NCBI RefSeq assembly: GCF_011603255.1
Contig: NZ_JAANCM010000003.1
Coordinates: 310,001 to 374,000, forward strand
Length of the DNA: 64,000 bases
Direction: 5' to 3'
Source: Ferranicluibacter rubi
GTDB taxonomy: Bacteria; Pseudomonadota; Alphaproteobacteria; Rhizobiales; Rhizobiaceae
Part shown: positions 34,074 through 42,950 of the stretch, piece after piece
How positions within the stretch are numbered: the first letter of the stretch is position 1
Layout: each line of letters starts with the position of its first letter
The notes under the pieces: model-generated
The model's input: the letters and a program-made list of their open reading frames with translations, nothing else
The model's database searches: none
Told to the model about the DNA's origin: nothing
Position numbers and translations under genes: made by a program

Positions 34074-35181
34074 AGGCTATCTCCTCAAGGAAGAGGACCT
34101 CGTGCCGCTGTCGATGGGGGCCGCCCTGCTCGGCACCGGCGGCGGGGGCAATCCGTATATCGGCATGCTGCGTGCCCGTGAGCTGATGCGCAAGGGCGCT
34201 AAGGTCCGCGTGCTGCCGCTGGACGCGCTGCCTGACGATGCCTGGGTGGCGGAGTGCGGCGGCATCGGCGCGCCGGTCGTCGGCGTCGAGAAGATCGAGG
34301 AAGGCGGCGAATGCTACCGCGCGGTGCGCGCCGTCGAAGAGGCGGCGGGTGTCACCGTCTCCGCGATGATCTCGGCCGAAATCGGCGGTGCGAACGCCAT
34401 CGAGCCGATCATCGCCGCCGCCATGGCCGGGCTTCCCGTCGTCGATGGCGACGGCATGGGCCGGGCGTTCCCCGAAGTGCAGATGACCACCTACATGATC
34501 TATGGCGCACCCGCGTCACCGGCGGCCATCGCCGACGACAAGGGCAATGTCGTGGTCTTCAAGCAGATGGTCGACATGTTCTGGCTGGAGCGCTTCGCAC
34601 GCGACGCCTCCGTTGCCATGGGCGCCGGGGCCGGCTTCGCGGTCGCCCCGATGCGCGGGGATTTCGTCAAGAAAACCTCCGTGCCCGGAACAGTCACGCA
34701 GGCGCTGGAGATCGGTCGCACCATTCTCGATGCCCGCCTGAAGCGTCAGAACGTCGTGGAACGCGTGGTCGAGGCGACGGGCGCAACGCTGTTCTTTACC
34801 GGCAAGATCACCGACATCCGCCGCGAACTGACCGGCGGCTTTGCGAGAGGCGAGGCTCTGCTGTCGGGTATCGGCGGATGGGCGGGGTCGCAGGCGCGGA
34901 TCGCGATCCAGAACGAAAACCTCGTGCTCTGGGTGGATGGCGTCGCCGTCGCCATGGTGCCGGACCTCATCATCAATCTGGAACTCGACACCGGCGAGCC
35001 CCTGACCACCGAAATCCTGCGCTACGGCCAGCGCATCGCAGTGATCGGCCTGCCGGTCCATGACCTGATGAAAACGCCGCGCGCGCTGGAGATCGTCGGT
35101 CCCAAGGCGTTCGGCTACCCGGAACTCACCTTCGAGCCGATGGCCTTCAGCAACACGCAAGGTCGGGAGCGACGTGCATGA
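34063..35181 (+). CDS. DUF917 (S-Me-THD-like) protein 1
   Basis: 372-residue protein of the DUF917 family, which Pfam now relates to S-methyl-thiohydantoin desulfurase as far as I recall. Hallmarks are 'ALLGTGGGGNPYIG' (about 20-33), 'SAEIGGANAIEPI' and 'VVDGDGMGRAFPEVQM'; the C-terminal beta domain ends 'GPKAFGYPELTFEPM'. It overlaps the hydantoinase-like gene by 11 bases and the next DUF917 gene by four, so all three are coupled. DUF917 genes repeatedly accompany hydantoinase-like genes. The reaction here is unknown. Confidence 0.8.
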   Translation: MPVEGYLLKEEDLVPLSMGAALLGTGGGGNPYIGMLRARELMRKGAKVRVLPLDALPDDAWVAECGGIGAPVVGVEKIEEGGECYRAVRAVEEAAGVTVSAMISAEIGGANAIEPIIAAAMAGLPVVDGDGMGRAFPEVQMTTYMIYGAPASPAAIADDKGNVVVFKQMVDMFWLERFARDASVAMGAGAGFAVAPMRGDFVKKTSVPGTVTQALEIGRTILDARLKRQNVVERVVEATGATLFFTGKITDIRRELTGGFARGEALLSGIGGWAGSQARIAIQNENLVLWVDGVAVAMVPDLIINLELDTGEPLTTEILRYGQRIAVIGLPVHDLMKTPRALEIVGPKAFGYPELTFEPMAFSNTQGRERRA

Positions 35182-36260
35182 ACATCCTGAGAACGATCTA
35201 TGCCGAAGATCTCGATGATATCGCCATCGGCGGCGCCATTCTCGGCACGGGCGGCGGTGGTGATCCCTATGTCGGCAAGCTCATGGCGAAGGAAGCCATT
35301 CGCAAGCACGGTCCGGTCGAACTGATCGACGTCAGCGAGCTCGCCGACGACGCCCTCGTCGTTCCCGTCTGCATGATGGGGGCGCCGACCGTGATGACCG
35401 AGAAGCTACCCCAGGGCGACGAGCTTCTGACCGCCTTCCGCAAGCTGGAACAGCTCCTCGGCCGCAAGATCGATGCCGTGCTCTGCGGCGAAGCGGGCGG
35501 CGTGAATTCTACGACGCCCTTCGTGGTGGCGGCCGCCGCGGGCCTGCCGCTGGTCGATGGCGACGGCATGGGCCGGGCCTATCCGGAGCTGCAGATGGTG
35601 ACCTTCACCCTGCACGGCATCTCCGCCACACCCATGGTTCTCTGCGACGACAAGGGCAACGCGCTGGTGCTCGAAACCGTCAGCAATGCCTGGACGGAAC
35701 GGCTGGCGCGTGCCGCCACCGTTGAGATGGGCGGCTCGGCGCTGCTCGCGTTCTACCCGATGAGCGGCAAGCAGGCCAAGGCATGCGTCGTTCGTGGTAC
35801 GCTGTCGCTCTGCGCCAATCTTGGCCTCGAACTTCGGGAAAGCCGCCTTTCGAACGGAGACCCGGTCCGCGCCATCGCGGCGAAGCTCGGTGCTTCCGTC
35901 CTCTTCCACGGTCGCCTGACCGATATCGACCGCCGCACGATCGGCGGCTTTGCCCGGGGAACGGCGCGGTTCGATGGCGTGGAGGACTGGAAAGGCCAGA
36001 CGTTCCGCCTCGACTTCCAGAACGAATTTCTGATGGCAGAGCGCAATGGCGAGATCGTCTGCACGACGCCGGATCTCATCACGCTGCTGGAAGCCGAAAG
36101 CGGCAATCCGGTCACGGCGGACTCGCTGCGCTACGGCCTGCGCCTCGTCGCCCTCGCCTTCCCCTGCAACCCGCAATGGAAGACGGACGCGGGCATCGCC
36201 CTCGTCGGTCCCCGCTATTTCGGCTATGACACGGATTATATTCCGTTCGACGCACATTGA
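35178..36260 (+). CDS. DUF917 (S-Me-THD-like) protein 2
   Basis: 360-residue paralogue of the preceding gene with the same framework ('AILGTGGGGDPYVG', 'GEAGGVNSTTPFVV', 'LVDGDGMGRAYPELQM', 'GPRYFGYDTDYIPF') but divergent elsewhere (for example 'FYPMSGKQAKACVVRGTLS'). Tandem coupled paralogues suggest a heteromeric enzyme or two consecutive steps. It is last in the operon and convergent with the FGGY kinase at 36346. Confidence 0.8.
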   Translation: MNILRTIYAEDLDDIAIGGAILGTGGGGDPYVGKLMAKEAIRKHGPVELIDVSELADDALVVPVCMMGAPTVMTEKLPQGDELLTAFRKLEQLLGRKIDAVLCGEAGGVNSTTPFVVAAAAGLPLVDGDGMGRAYPELQMVTFTLHGISATPMVLCDDKGNALVLETVSNAWTERLARAATVEMGGSALLAFYPMSGKQAKACVVRGTLSLCANLGLELRESRLSNGDPVRAIAAKLGASVLFHGRLTDIDRRTIGGFARGTARFDGVEDWKGQTFRLDFQNEFLMAERNGEIVCTTPDLITLLEAESGNPVTADSLRYGLRLVALAFPCNPQWKTDAGIALVGPRYFGYDTDYIPFDAH

Positions 36261-36345
36261 GCGGATGACGGGATCATGAATTAATTGTTGCCGGGTCGAA
36301 TCTCGGCGCCTATTTCAGGCGCGCCTTGGTCCGGTCTCTCCCGTT

Positions 36346-37878
36346 TCATCGGAAACGCCTGAGCGGCGTGTCCACGAAACCGGCAGCAGGCACCGTCTCC
36401 TGGCGTGTCGCCCGGTACAGCCGCCCCTGTCGCTCCGAAAGATCGTCCCAGAGAGGCCGGGCCGTCGGGTCGGGCGGGATTTCCTCGGCGAGGCGGGTCA
36501 TGGCGTTGGCTGTCGCCTTGAAGCCATCGTACCATCCGGCGCCGACGGCCGCCGACATGCCAGCGCCAAGGGCGGAGGCCTCGTTGGACAGGCTGCGGAT
36601 GACGGGGAGGCCCGTGGCGTCCGCCACCATCTTGCGCCAGAGCCTGCTCTCGGCACCGCCGCCTATGACGAACAGGCGGTCGGCTTTCGCGCCACTTTCC
36701 CGCATTTTTGCCAGCGAGCGCGCAAATTCGAGCGTGATCGCCTCCATCGAAGCTCGGTAGAGATGGCCGATCCCCGTGTCCGGTCCCATGCCCGAGAAGG
36801 TCGCACGTGCCGTATCGTCCCAGTGCGGGTCCATGCAGCCGACGAGATAGGAGCAAACGGTGACGCCGTTCGAGCCGACTGGAAGGCGGATCGCCTCGGA
36901 TTCGAGCCGCTCGAAGACGCCGGGATCGCCACGCCCACCGGCGAAGGCATCCAGCAGCCAGTTGAAGAAATAGGCGCCGCCGCGCTGGCAGCTTTCCAGC
37001 AGATAGCCCTCCCCGCTCGGAGACACTAGCGTGCGCCAGTAATTGCTGAGTTCGGGGGTTGCCGACCACAAGCCGCCGACAACGGCCGTGCCGAGATTGA
37101 GATAGACGGCGCCCTCATTGATCGCGTTGACCCCGAGGCCCGCGCAGTTGCCATCGCCACCGCCGGCAAAGACCGGCGTTCCCGGCCGAAGTCCGGTGGC
37201 TGCGGCCGCCGACGCGGTGATCTGCCCGATCGCCGTTCCCGGCGCGTGGAGAGGCGGCAGCTTTTCCAAGGGAATTTCAAGGTGATCGAGGATCTCGCGC
37301 GACCAGGTCTTTTTCTCGATGTCGAGGATGCCGAATGGATCGGCGCTCGTCCAGCTGGCCGAGGCGCTGCCCGTCAGTTTCAGCGTCAGGAAATCATGGA
37401 CACTGAGAATGCGGGCGGCCTTGTCGAGAAGGTTCGGCTCGTGCTCGCGGAAGTAACGCAGCCGGTAGACGCAGGGAATGACATCGATCGGCTTGCCGGA
37501 GATCGCATGAAGCCGGCCGGGGCCGAGTTCGTTCGCCAGTACGGAGACGAGTTCGTGGGCACGCCGGTCGAGCCATAGGGTCGCAGGCGCAAGAGGACGA
37601 TCGTCGGCATCAAGGAGGACCATCGTCTCGCGCTGGTTGGAAATGGCAATACCGTCGATCAGCGCAGGGTCCACCTGCCGCATCAGCGACTGCAGGGCGG
37701 CGCAAGCTGCTGTCCACCATTCGTCGGCATTCTGTTCGGCACGCAAGGAGTCCGGCGTGCTGATCGTCAGCGGAGCGCGACCCTCCGCATGGCAGCGCCC
37801 GTCCTGCGTCCAGGCGATGGCCTTGACGGATTGCGTGGACGAATCGATTCCGATGACGAAACGCTCGCGATCAGGCAT
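36346..37878 (-). CDS. FGGY-family carbohydrate kinase (xylulokinase-like)
   Basis: 510-residue kinase: 'GIDSSTQSVKAIAW' (8-21), 'AISNQRETMVLLD', 'FAGGGDGNCAGLGVNAI', 'LNLGTAVVGGLWS', 'FVIGGGAESRLWRKMVADA'. Start ATG 37878 with AGGAG seven bases upstream. It is codirectional with and 135 bases downstream of the SorC regulator gene, which diverges from the large plus-strand operon, so it belongs to the same pathway. It would phosphorylate a ketose or polyol to give the substrate of the aldolase or dehydrogenases encoded there. Confidence 0.88.
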   Translation of the reverse strand: MPDRERFVIGIDSSTQSVKAIAWTQDGRCHAEGRAPLTISTPDSLRAEQNADEWWTAACAALQSLMRQVDPALIDGIAISNQRETMVLLDADDRPLAPATLWLDRRAHELVSVLANELGPGRLHAISGKPIDVIPCVYRLRYFREHEPNLLDKAARILSVHDFLTLKLTGSASASWTSADPFGILDIEKKTWSREILDHLEIPLEKLPPLHAPGTAIGQITASAAAATGLRPGTPVFAGGGDGNCAGLGVNAINEGAVYLNLGTAVVGGLWSATPELSNYWRTLVSPSGEGYLLESCQRGGAYFFNWLLDAFAGGRGDPGVFERLESEAIRLPVGSNGVTVCSYLVGCMDPHWDDTARATFSGMGPDTGIGHLYRASMEAITLEFARSLAKMRESGAKADRLFVIGGGAESRLWRKMVADATGLPVIRSLSNEASALGAGMSAAVGAGWYDGFKATANAMTRLAEEIPPDPTARPLWDDLSERQGRLYRATRQETVPAAGFVDTPLRRFR

Positions 37879-38013
37879 GCACTGCTCCTCCCTGTGCAGC
37901 GAGATGCCGGGGCTCGACGGGATCGAGCGCACCTGCGCAAACCGGAGCTCCTCCACCGGCCTTACGCACATCCCTTATATAAGTTCCGACTTACACGTTC
38001 AACCTTCCCGGCA

Positions 38014-39033
38014 TCATTGCGGCGCGGCGATTAAAGCTTCCGCCGTCGCCATGTCGGTAATGAAATGGGTAACATATCCTGCCTCGAGCGTGGCGATGAT
38101 CGCCCTGATTTTCGTGGGGCCGCCCGCCACGCAGATGCGGCTTGGAACGTTCTTCAACTCGTCCAGCGTGATGCCGACGACGCGCTCGTCATGCGGCCCG
38201 CCGACGGCGCCGCCATGGGCGTCGATGAAGCGGCCGATGATCACGGCGGTCGCGCCGCGCGCCACGTAATCGTCGATCTCTTCCGGCTCGGCGATGCCAG
38301 CCTGTCGCACCGTGCTCTTCGGCCCGATATCGCCGACGCCGAAGAGGATGCGGTTGGCGGAATGAACGAGGTCCATCTGCTTGCGCAGCACGGGCTCGGC
38401 CAGAAGCAGCGCCTTCAGGGCCTTGGTCGACAACACGGCCGGCGCTAGCAGGTTGACGCATCGCGCGTGGATGCGGTTGGACAAAAGCGACGTACACAGC
38501 TCCGGCGAAAAGTCCGCCTCGCCGGTGGAGCTGCCCGAAACCTGCACGACCGTCACGTTGCGGGCCGGTCGCGTCAGCGAGATCTGGTCGGCCACGGCCA
38601 GCACTGTGCGCCCCCAGGCAACGCCGATCGTGTCGTTGTCCTCCACTTGGTCTGCCAGAACACGCGCGCCCGCATCGCCCAGCCGCTGCGTCAGAGCCTG
38701 CTCGTCGCCGTCCGGAATGACGAAGGCGCCCGCGAGATCGAACTTCGCCATCAACGCGCGGGCGATGCTCGTGCGACTGCCCGCCTTCGGATGGATGTTG
38801 ACGGAGACGATGCCGCGCTCGCGCGCTTCCTGCAGGTAATTGACGATCGTCGCGCGGGACACGTTCAGCCGCTTGGCGATCTCGCTCTGCGTCATCTCGT
38901 CGGCATAATAGAGCCAAGCTGCCCACATGATGGAATCGTCGAATTCCATAGGGACGAGTGCCCCCTTTTCCGCATCGATCCGGTCTGACGTCTTTGCCTT
39001 GGCCATGACGCTATCTGACGCCGATCCTGTCAT
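38014..39033 (-). CDS. SorC-family transcriptional regulator
   Basis: 339-residue regulator with an N-terminal extension, an HTH at about 45-70 ('MTQSEIAKRLNVSRATIVNY') and a SorC phosphosugar-binding domain ('IGVAWGRTVLAVADQI', 'QVSGSSTGEADFSPELC', 'GVGDIGPKSTVRQAG', 'CVAGGPTKIRAIIATLEAG'). The ATG at 39033 has GGAAG seven bases upstream; ATG 39006 is an alternative. It diverges from the dehydrogenase/transport operon across 83 bases, so it presumably controls that operon and the kinase. The effector is expected to be a phosphorylated intermediate. Confidence 0.9.
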   Translation of the reverse strand: MTGSASDSVMAKAKTSDRIDAEKGALVPMEFDDSIMWAAWLYYADEMTQSEIAKRLNVSRATIVNYLQEARERGIVSVNIHPKAGSRTSIARALMAKFDLAGAFVIPDGDEQALTQRLGDAGARVLADQVEDNDTIGVAWGRTVLAVADQISLTRPARNVTVVQVSGSSTGEADFSPELCTSLLSNRIHARCVNLLAPAVLSTKALKALLLAEPVLRKQMDLVHSANRILFGVGDIGPKSTVRQAGIAEPEEIDDYVARGATAVIIGRFIDAHGGAVGGPHDERVVGITLDELKNVPSRICVAGGPTKIRAIIATLEAGYVTHFITDMATAEALIAAPQ

Positions 39034-39088
39034 TTGTCAACTTCCACTGTCTTATGTATTGACATATGCCATGACCTGTTGTCATTTG
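39028..39088. promoter_or_regulatory. Divergent promoter with repeated TGTCATTTG half-sites
   Basis: TGTCATTTG occurs at 39028-39036 (overlapping the regulator start) and at 39080-39088, 52 bases apart. TTGACA at 39059-39064 is a plausible -35 for the plus-strand operon with a weak -10 seventeen bases on. The repeats are candidate SorC-regulator half-sites. Confidence 0.4.
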
Positions 39089-39116
39089 ATCGAAAGGCGA
39101 GGAGGCCTCGGCAGTC

Positions 39117-40466
39117 ATGGAATTTGGAACGACCGACACGGCGCAGAGCATGCGCCCGAACTGGACCGCACTGATCGACGATATCGTCGAGGGCAAATGG
39201 ACGAACCCCGAGACGGGCAAGCTCGCCCGCGTTCCCTATGAGTCTATCGTCATCGACGAGAGCCTCGACGGCAGGGAGGCGGATCTGGTCGCGGGTCTCG
39301 GGCTCGGCGAGCGCTTCACGGTGGTGACCGATACGAATACGTGGGATGCGATGGGTTCCCGCGTGGCGAGCGCCTTGCGGGATCTCGGACCGGTCGAAAC
39401 CGTTGTGCTCGACCATCCCCATGCGGACATGGGACATGCCGAAGACCTGCGCCAGAAACTGCATGGCGCGGATGCCGTCATCGCGGTCGGGTCCGGCACG
39501 ATCAACGATCTCTGCAAGTTCGTCACGGCGAAGGCCGGAAAGCGCTATGCCGTGTTCGGCACGGCAGCTTCGATGAACGGCTACACCTCCACCACGGCAT
39601 CCATGACGCTCGAAAGCGGGTTGAAGGTCTCCCTGCCCTCGCAGGGGCCGGCCGGCTTCTTCGTCGATCTCGGCGTCAGCGCCCGCGCGCCGCGGCACCT
39701 GTCGGCCTCCGGCTTTGCCGATTGCCTCGTGCGCTCCGTCGCGCAGGTCGACTGGTGGATGTCGCACAGGCTGCTGTCCACGCTCTACTCCGCCGTTCCC
39801 TACATCATCCAGGAGAAGGACGAGGAAGAGCTGAACGCCCGCGCGGCAGGGATTGCCGCAGGCGACATCGCGGCGAATGGCTATCTCCACCGCGTCCTGA
39901 CGCTCTGCGGCCTTGGCGTCTCGTTTACCGGCATGTCCAATCACGGCTCGATGGGCGAGCATCAGATCTCCCACTACATCGACTGCTTTGCCGGTGAAGA
40001 TCATCCCGGCACGCTGCATGGCCAGCAGGTCGGCGTGGCGACGCTGACCATGGCGCGGCTGCAGCGGCATTTTCTCGACAGCGAAACCGCACCGGTCATC
40101 CGCCCGACGCGGATCGACCCGGCCGATATGGCGCGGCGCATGGGGCCGGATATCGCGGCACAATGCTTCGAGGAGCTGAAGGGCAAGATCTTCGACGAGC
40201 GCGGCGCGGCCCGGATCAACGAAACATTCGCCGAACTCTGGCCGACCCTGCGCGGCGAGTTGAATGCCTTCGCGCTGCCCGTGGCCGAGATGGAAAGGCT
40301 TCTGTCGGACGCCGGAGGCCCGATGACATCGCAGGATCTCGGCCTTCCCGTCGCCCGCTATCGCGAGGCCGTGATCCACAGCCGCGAGATGCGCAACCGC
40401 TATTCCTTTCTCGATGTGGCGGCAGATGCCGGCATTCTCGCGGACTTCGCGGCCGGGGAGGCATGA
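39117..40466 (+). CDS. Iron-containing alcohol dehydrogenase-fold protein, sn-glycerol-1-phosphate dehydrogenase (AraM/EgsA)-like
   Basis: 449-residue NAD(P)-dependent dehydrogenase of the G1PDH/glycerol dehydrogenase/dehydroquinate synthase superfamily. 'VIAVGSGTINDLCKF' is the nucleotide-binding glycine motif; 'FGTAASMNGYTSTTASM' follows. Likely metal ligands are Asp in 'FADCLVRS', His in 'GEHQISHYID' and His in 'TLHGQQVGVAT'. AraM of Bacillus makes sn-glycerol-1-phosphate. Here, in a catabolic operon, it more plausibly oxidises a polyol phosphate to a ketose phosphate. It is first gene of the plus-strand operon. Confidence 0.87.
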   Translation: MEFGTTDTAQSMRPNWTALIDDIVEGKWTNPETGKLARVPYESIVIDESLDGREADLVAGLGLGERFTVVTDTNTWDAMGSRVASALRDLGPVETVVLDHPHADMGHAEDLRQKLHGADAVIAVGSGTINDLCKFVTAKAGKRYAVFGTAASMNGYTSTTASMTLESGLKVSLPSQGPAGFFVDLGVSARAPRHLSASGFADCLVRSVAQVDWWMSHRLLSTLYSAVPYIIQEKDEEELNARAAGIAAGDIAANGYLHRVLTLCGLGVSFTGMSNHGSMGEHQISHYIDCFAGEDHPGTLHGQQVGVATLTMARLQRHFLDSETAPVIRPTRIDPADMARRMGPDIAAQCFEELKGKIFDERGAARINETFAELWPTLRGELNAFALPVAEMERLLSDAGGPMTSQDLGLPVARYREAVIHSREMRNRYSFLDVAADAGILADFAAGEA

Positions 40467-40470
40467 CGCG

Positions 40471-41283
40471 ATGCGACCGATCCTGGACATGCCCATCGAG
40501 GCGGCGGCGCGGATCAGGGTGCTGTTCGCCGATATCGACGATACGTTGACGAATGACGGCCGGCTTCCGTCCTGCGCCTATGACGCGCTGGAGCGGCTGA
40601 CCGCGGCCGGCATCGCGGTCGCCCCCATCACCGGCCGGCCTGCCGGATGGTGCGACATGATCGCCCGCATGTGGCCCGTCGCCGGTGTGGTCGGCGAGAA
40701 CGGGGCCTTCTATTTCGCCTACGATGAAGAGCTGCGCCGCATGCACCGCGTCTTCGCCGTCGCCGATCAGCAGCGGGCAAGCGACCGGGAAAAGCTGCAG
40801 CACGTCAAGCAGCGGATCCTGCGCGAGGTTCCGGGTTCGGCCCTTTCGGCAGACCAGCTCTACCGCGAGGCGGACCTTGCCATCGATTTCTGCGAGGATA
40901 TTCCAGCACTTGCCGTGTCCGATGTGGACCGGATCAAGAGCATTTTCGAGGAGGAGGGCGCCGTCGCCAAGGTGTCCTCGATCCATGTGAACGGATGGTA
41001 TGGCGCTTACGACAAGCTGACCATGGCCCGCCGCTTCGCCGCCGATATCCTCGGTATCGATATCGACCGGGAGCAGGACGCGATCGTCTTCGTCGGCGAC
41101 AGCCCGAACGACGCGCCGATGTTCGGTTTCTTTCCCAACGCCTGCGGCGTCGCCAATGTCCTGCAGTTCGACGGCCGCATGGAGGCGAACCCCACCTATG
41201 TGACAGTGGCACGCGGCGGCTACGGCTTCGTGGAAGTGGCCAACCATCTTCTGAACGCCGGCCCCCGGAGGAATGCGGCATGA
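40471..41283 (+). CDS. HAD-superfamily phosphatase (HAD-IIB type)
   Basis: 270-residue hydrolase with motif I 'DIDDT' at residues 21-25, motif II 'ITGRP', motif III Lys in 'YDKLTMARRF' and motif IV 'GDSPNDAPMF'. A C2-type cap sits between motifs II and III, as in sucrose-, trehalose- and mannosyl-3-phosphoglycerate phosphatases. It lies four bases after the dehydrogenase stop and overlaps the GlpD-like gene by four. It would dephosphorylate a sugar or polyol phosphate, perhaps as an overflow or salvage step. Confidence 0.87.
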   Translation: MRPILDMPIEAAARIRVLFADIDDTLTNDGRLPSCAYDALERLTAAGIAVAPITGRPAGWCDMIARMWPVAGVVGENGAFYFAYDEELRRMHRVFAVADQQRASDREKLQHVKQRILREVPGSALSADQLYREADLAIDFCEDIPALAVSDVDRIKSIFEEEGAVAKVSSIHVNGWYGAYDKLTMARRFAADILGIDIDREQDAIVFVGDSPNDAPMFGFFPNACGVANVLQFDGRMEANPTYVTVARGGYGFVEVANHLLNAGPRRNAA

Positions 41284-42821
41284 GTGCGCCGGTGTTCGAT
41301 CTCGTCGTGGTGGGCGGCGGCATCAACGGTGCCGGCATCGCGCGGGATGCGGCCGGCCGGGGCCTGAAGGTCCTGCTGGTCGAGCGGTCCGACCTCGGCT
41401 CGGCGACATCGTCGGCCTCGACCAAGCTCATCCATGGCGGACTTCGCTATCTGGAGCATTACGAATTCAAACTGGTGCGCCATGCGCTGGCCGAACGCGA
41501 GCGGCTATGGGCGATCGCACCGCACATCATCTGGCCGCTCCGCTTCGTGCTGCCGCACCGCAAGGGCCTGCGGCCGGCGTGGTTGCTGCGCCTCGGGCTC
41601 TTCCTCTATGATCATCTCGGCGGTCGCAAGCGCCTGCCGGCGACGGTGACGCGCCGCCTGCGCACCGATCCGGTCGGGCGACCCTTGCGCGATGTCTCCG
41701 GCATCGGCTTCGAATATTCGGACTGCTGGGTGCAGGACAATCGTCTCGTCGTGCTCAATGCAAGGGACGCGGCCGCGAACGGTGCCGACATTCGCGTGCA
41801 GACCGCGTGCATCGCGGCGCGGCGAGAGGCCGATCAGTGGCAGTTGACGCTTCAGGACGAGGAGACCGGCTCTCGCAGCGAGGTCCGCGCCCGCGCCGTG
41901 GTCAATGCCGCCGGCCCCTGGGTCGACAGCTTTCTCTCCGGCGTGGCGGGTGTCAACGCCAACGGACGGGCGCGGCTGGTACAGGGCTCCCATATCGTGG
42001 TGCCGAAGCTCTACGACCATGACCGGTGCTACATCTTCCAGAATCCGGACGGCCGCATTATCTTCGCCATTCCCTATGAGGATGATTTCACGCTGATCGG
42101 CACGACCGATCAGGACTATCGCGGCGACCCGAAAGACGTAAAGGCCTCGCCAGCGGAGATCGCCTATCTCGTCAAGGCCATTTCGTCCTATTTCCAGCGT
42201 CCGATCACCGAGGCAGACGTCGTCTGGACCTATTCCGGCGTGCGCTCGCTCTATGACGACGGCGCGGCGAATGCCCAGGAAACGACGCGCGACTACGTGT
42301 TGTCCCTCGATCACGGCCCCGGCCGGGCGCCGCTCCTGTCCGTCTTTGGCGGCAAGATCACCACCTATCGCTGCCTTGCGGAAGATGCGCTGGACAAGCT
42401 CGCCGTGGTGTTCCCCGACACGGGCGGCAAGCGCGGCTGGACGGCGACGCGGGCGTTGCCCGGCGGCGATTTCCCACCCGGCACGGCCGGAGACGTGGCG
42501 CGCGACCTTCGCCAGAGATACGGCTTCCTGTCGGAGCGCGAGGCGCAGCGTCTCGTGCGGCACTACGGGCTGGAGGCCCGCGACATTCTGGGCACCGCAC
42601 GCAGCCGCGAGGATCTCGGCCGCGATTTCGGCGGTTCCTTGACGGAAAGTGAAGTCCTGTTTCTGATGGACCGGGAATATGCCCGCACGGCCGCCGACAT
42701 CGTCTGGCGCCGGACGAAATCCGGGCTGCGCATGACACCGGATCAGATCGACGCGCTCGACGCCTTCATGGCGGAGAGACGCCGGCAGGCAGACGCTCCG
42801 AAGGCTGTGGCCAGCGGCTAG
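41280..42821 (+). CDS. FAD-dependent glycerol-3-phosphate dehydrogenase (GlpD)-family protein
   Basis: 513-residue membrane-associated flavoprotein. FAD-binding 'VVGGGINGAGIARDAAGRG' (10-28), the GlpD signature 'SSASTKLIHGGLRYLEHYE', 'AAGPWVDSF', 'LIGTTDQDYRGDP' and 'VFGGKITTYRCLAEDALD' are all present with the usual C-terminal helical domain. EryB of the rhizobial/Brucella erythritol pathway is a member of this family acting on a C4 polyol phosphate, so the substrate need not be glycerol-3-phosphate. Electrons would go to quinone. Confidence 0.9.
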   Translation: MSAPVFDLVVVGGGINGAGIARDAAGRGLKVLLVERSDLGSATSSASTKLIHGGLRYLEHYEFKLVRHALAERERLWAIAPHIIWPLRFVLPHRKGLRPAWLLRLGLFLYDHLGGRKRLPATVTRRLRTDPVGRPLRDVSGIGFEYSDCWVQDNRLVVLNARDAAANGADIRVQTACIAARREADQWQLTLQDEETGSRSEVRARAVVNAAGPWVDSFLSGVAGVNANGRARLVQGSHIVVPKLYDHDRCYIFQNPDGRIIFAIPYEDDFTLIGTTDQDYRGDPKDVKASPAEIAYLVKAISSYFQRPITEADVVWTYSGVRSLYDDGAANAQETTRDYVLSLDHGPGRAPLLSVFGGKITTYRCLAEDALDKLAVVFPDTGGKRGWTATRALPGGDFPPGTAGDVARDLRQRYGFLSEREAQRLVRHYGLEARDILGTARSREDLGRDFGGSLTESEVLFLMDREYARTAADIVWRRTKSGLRMTPDQIDALDAFMAERRRQADAPKAVASG

Positions 42822-42950
42822 CACGAACGGCGATCGGTCCCGCGCCGGTCGAAAGGGACGTATCGAGATGCCGTTGGGAGAGAGCGGTGACCGATACGGG
42901 AAGAGCATGCGGCGCAGCTTGCGTCCGGTATCAGGGAGGAATGAAGCGCA

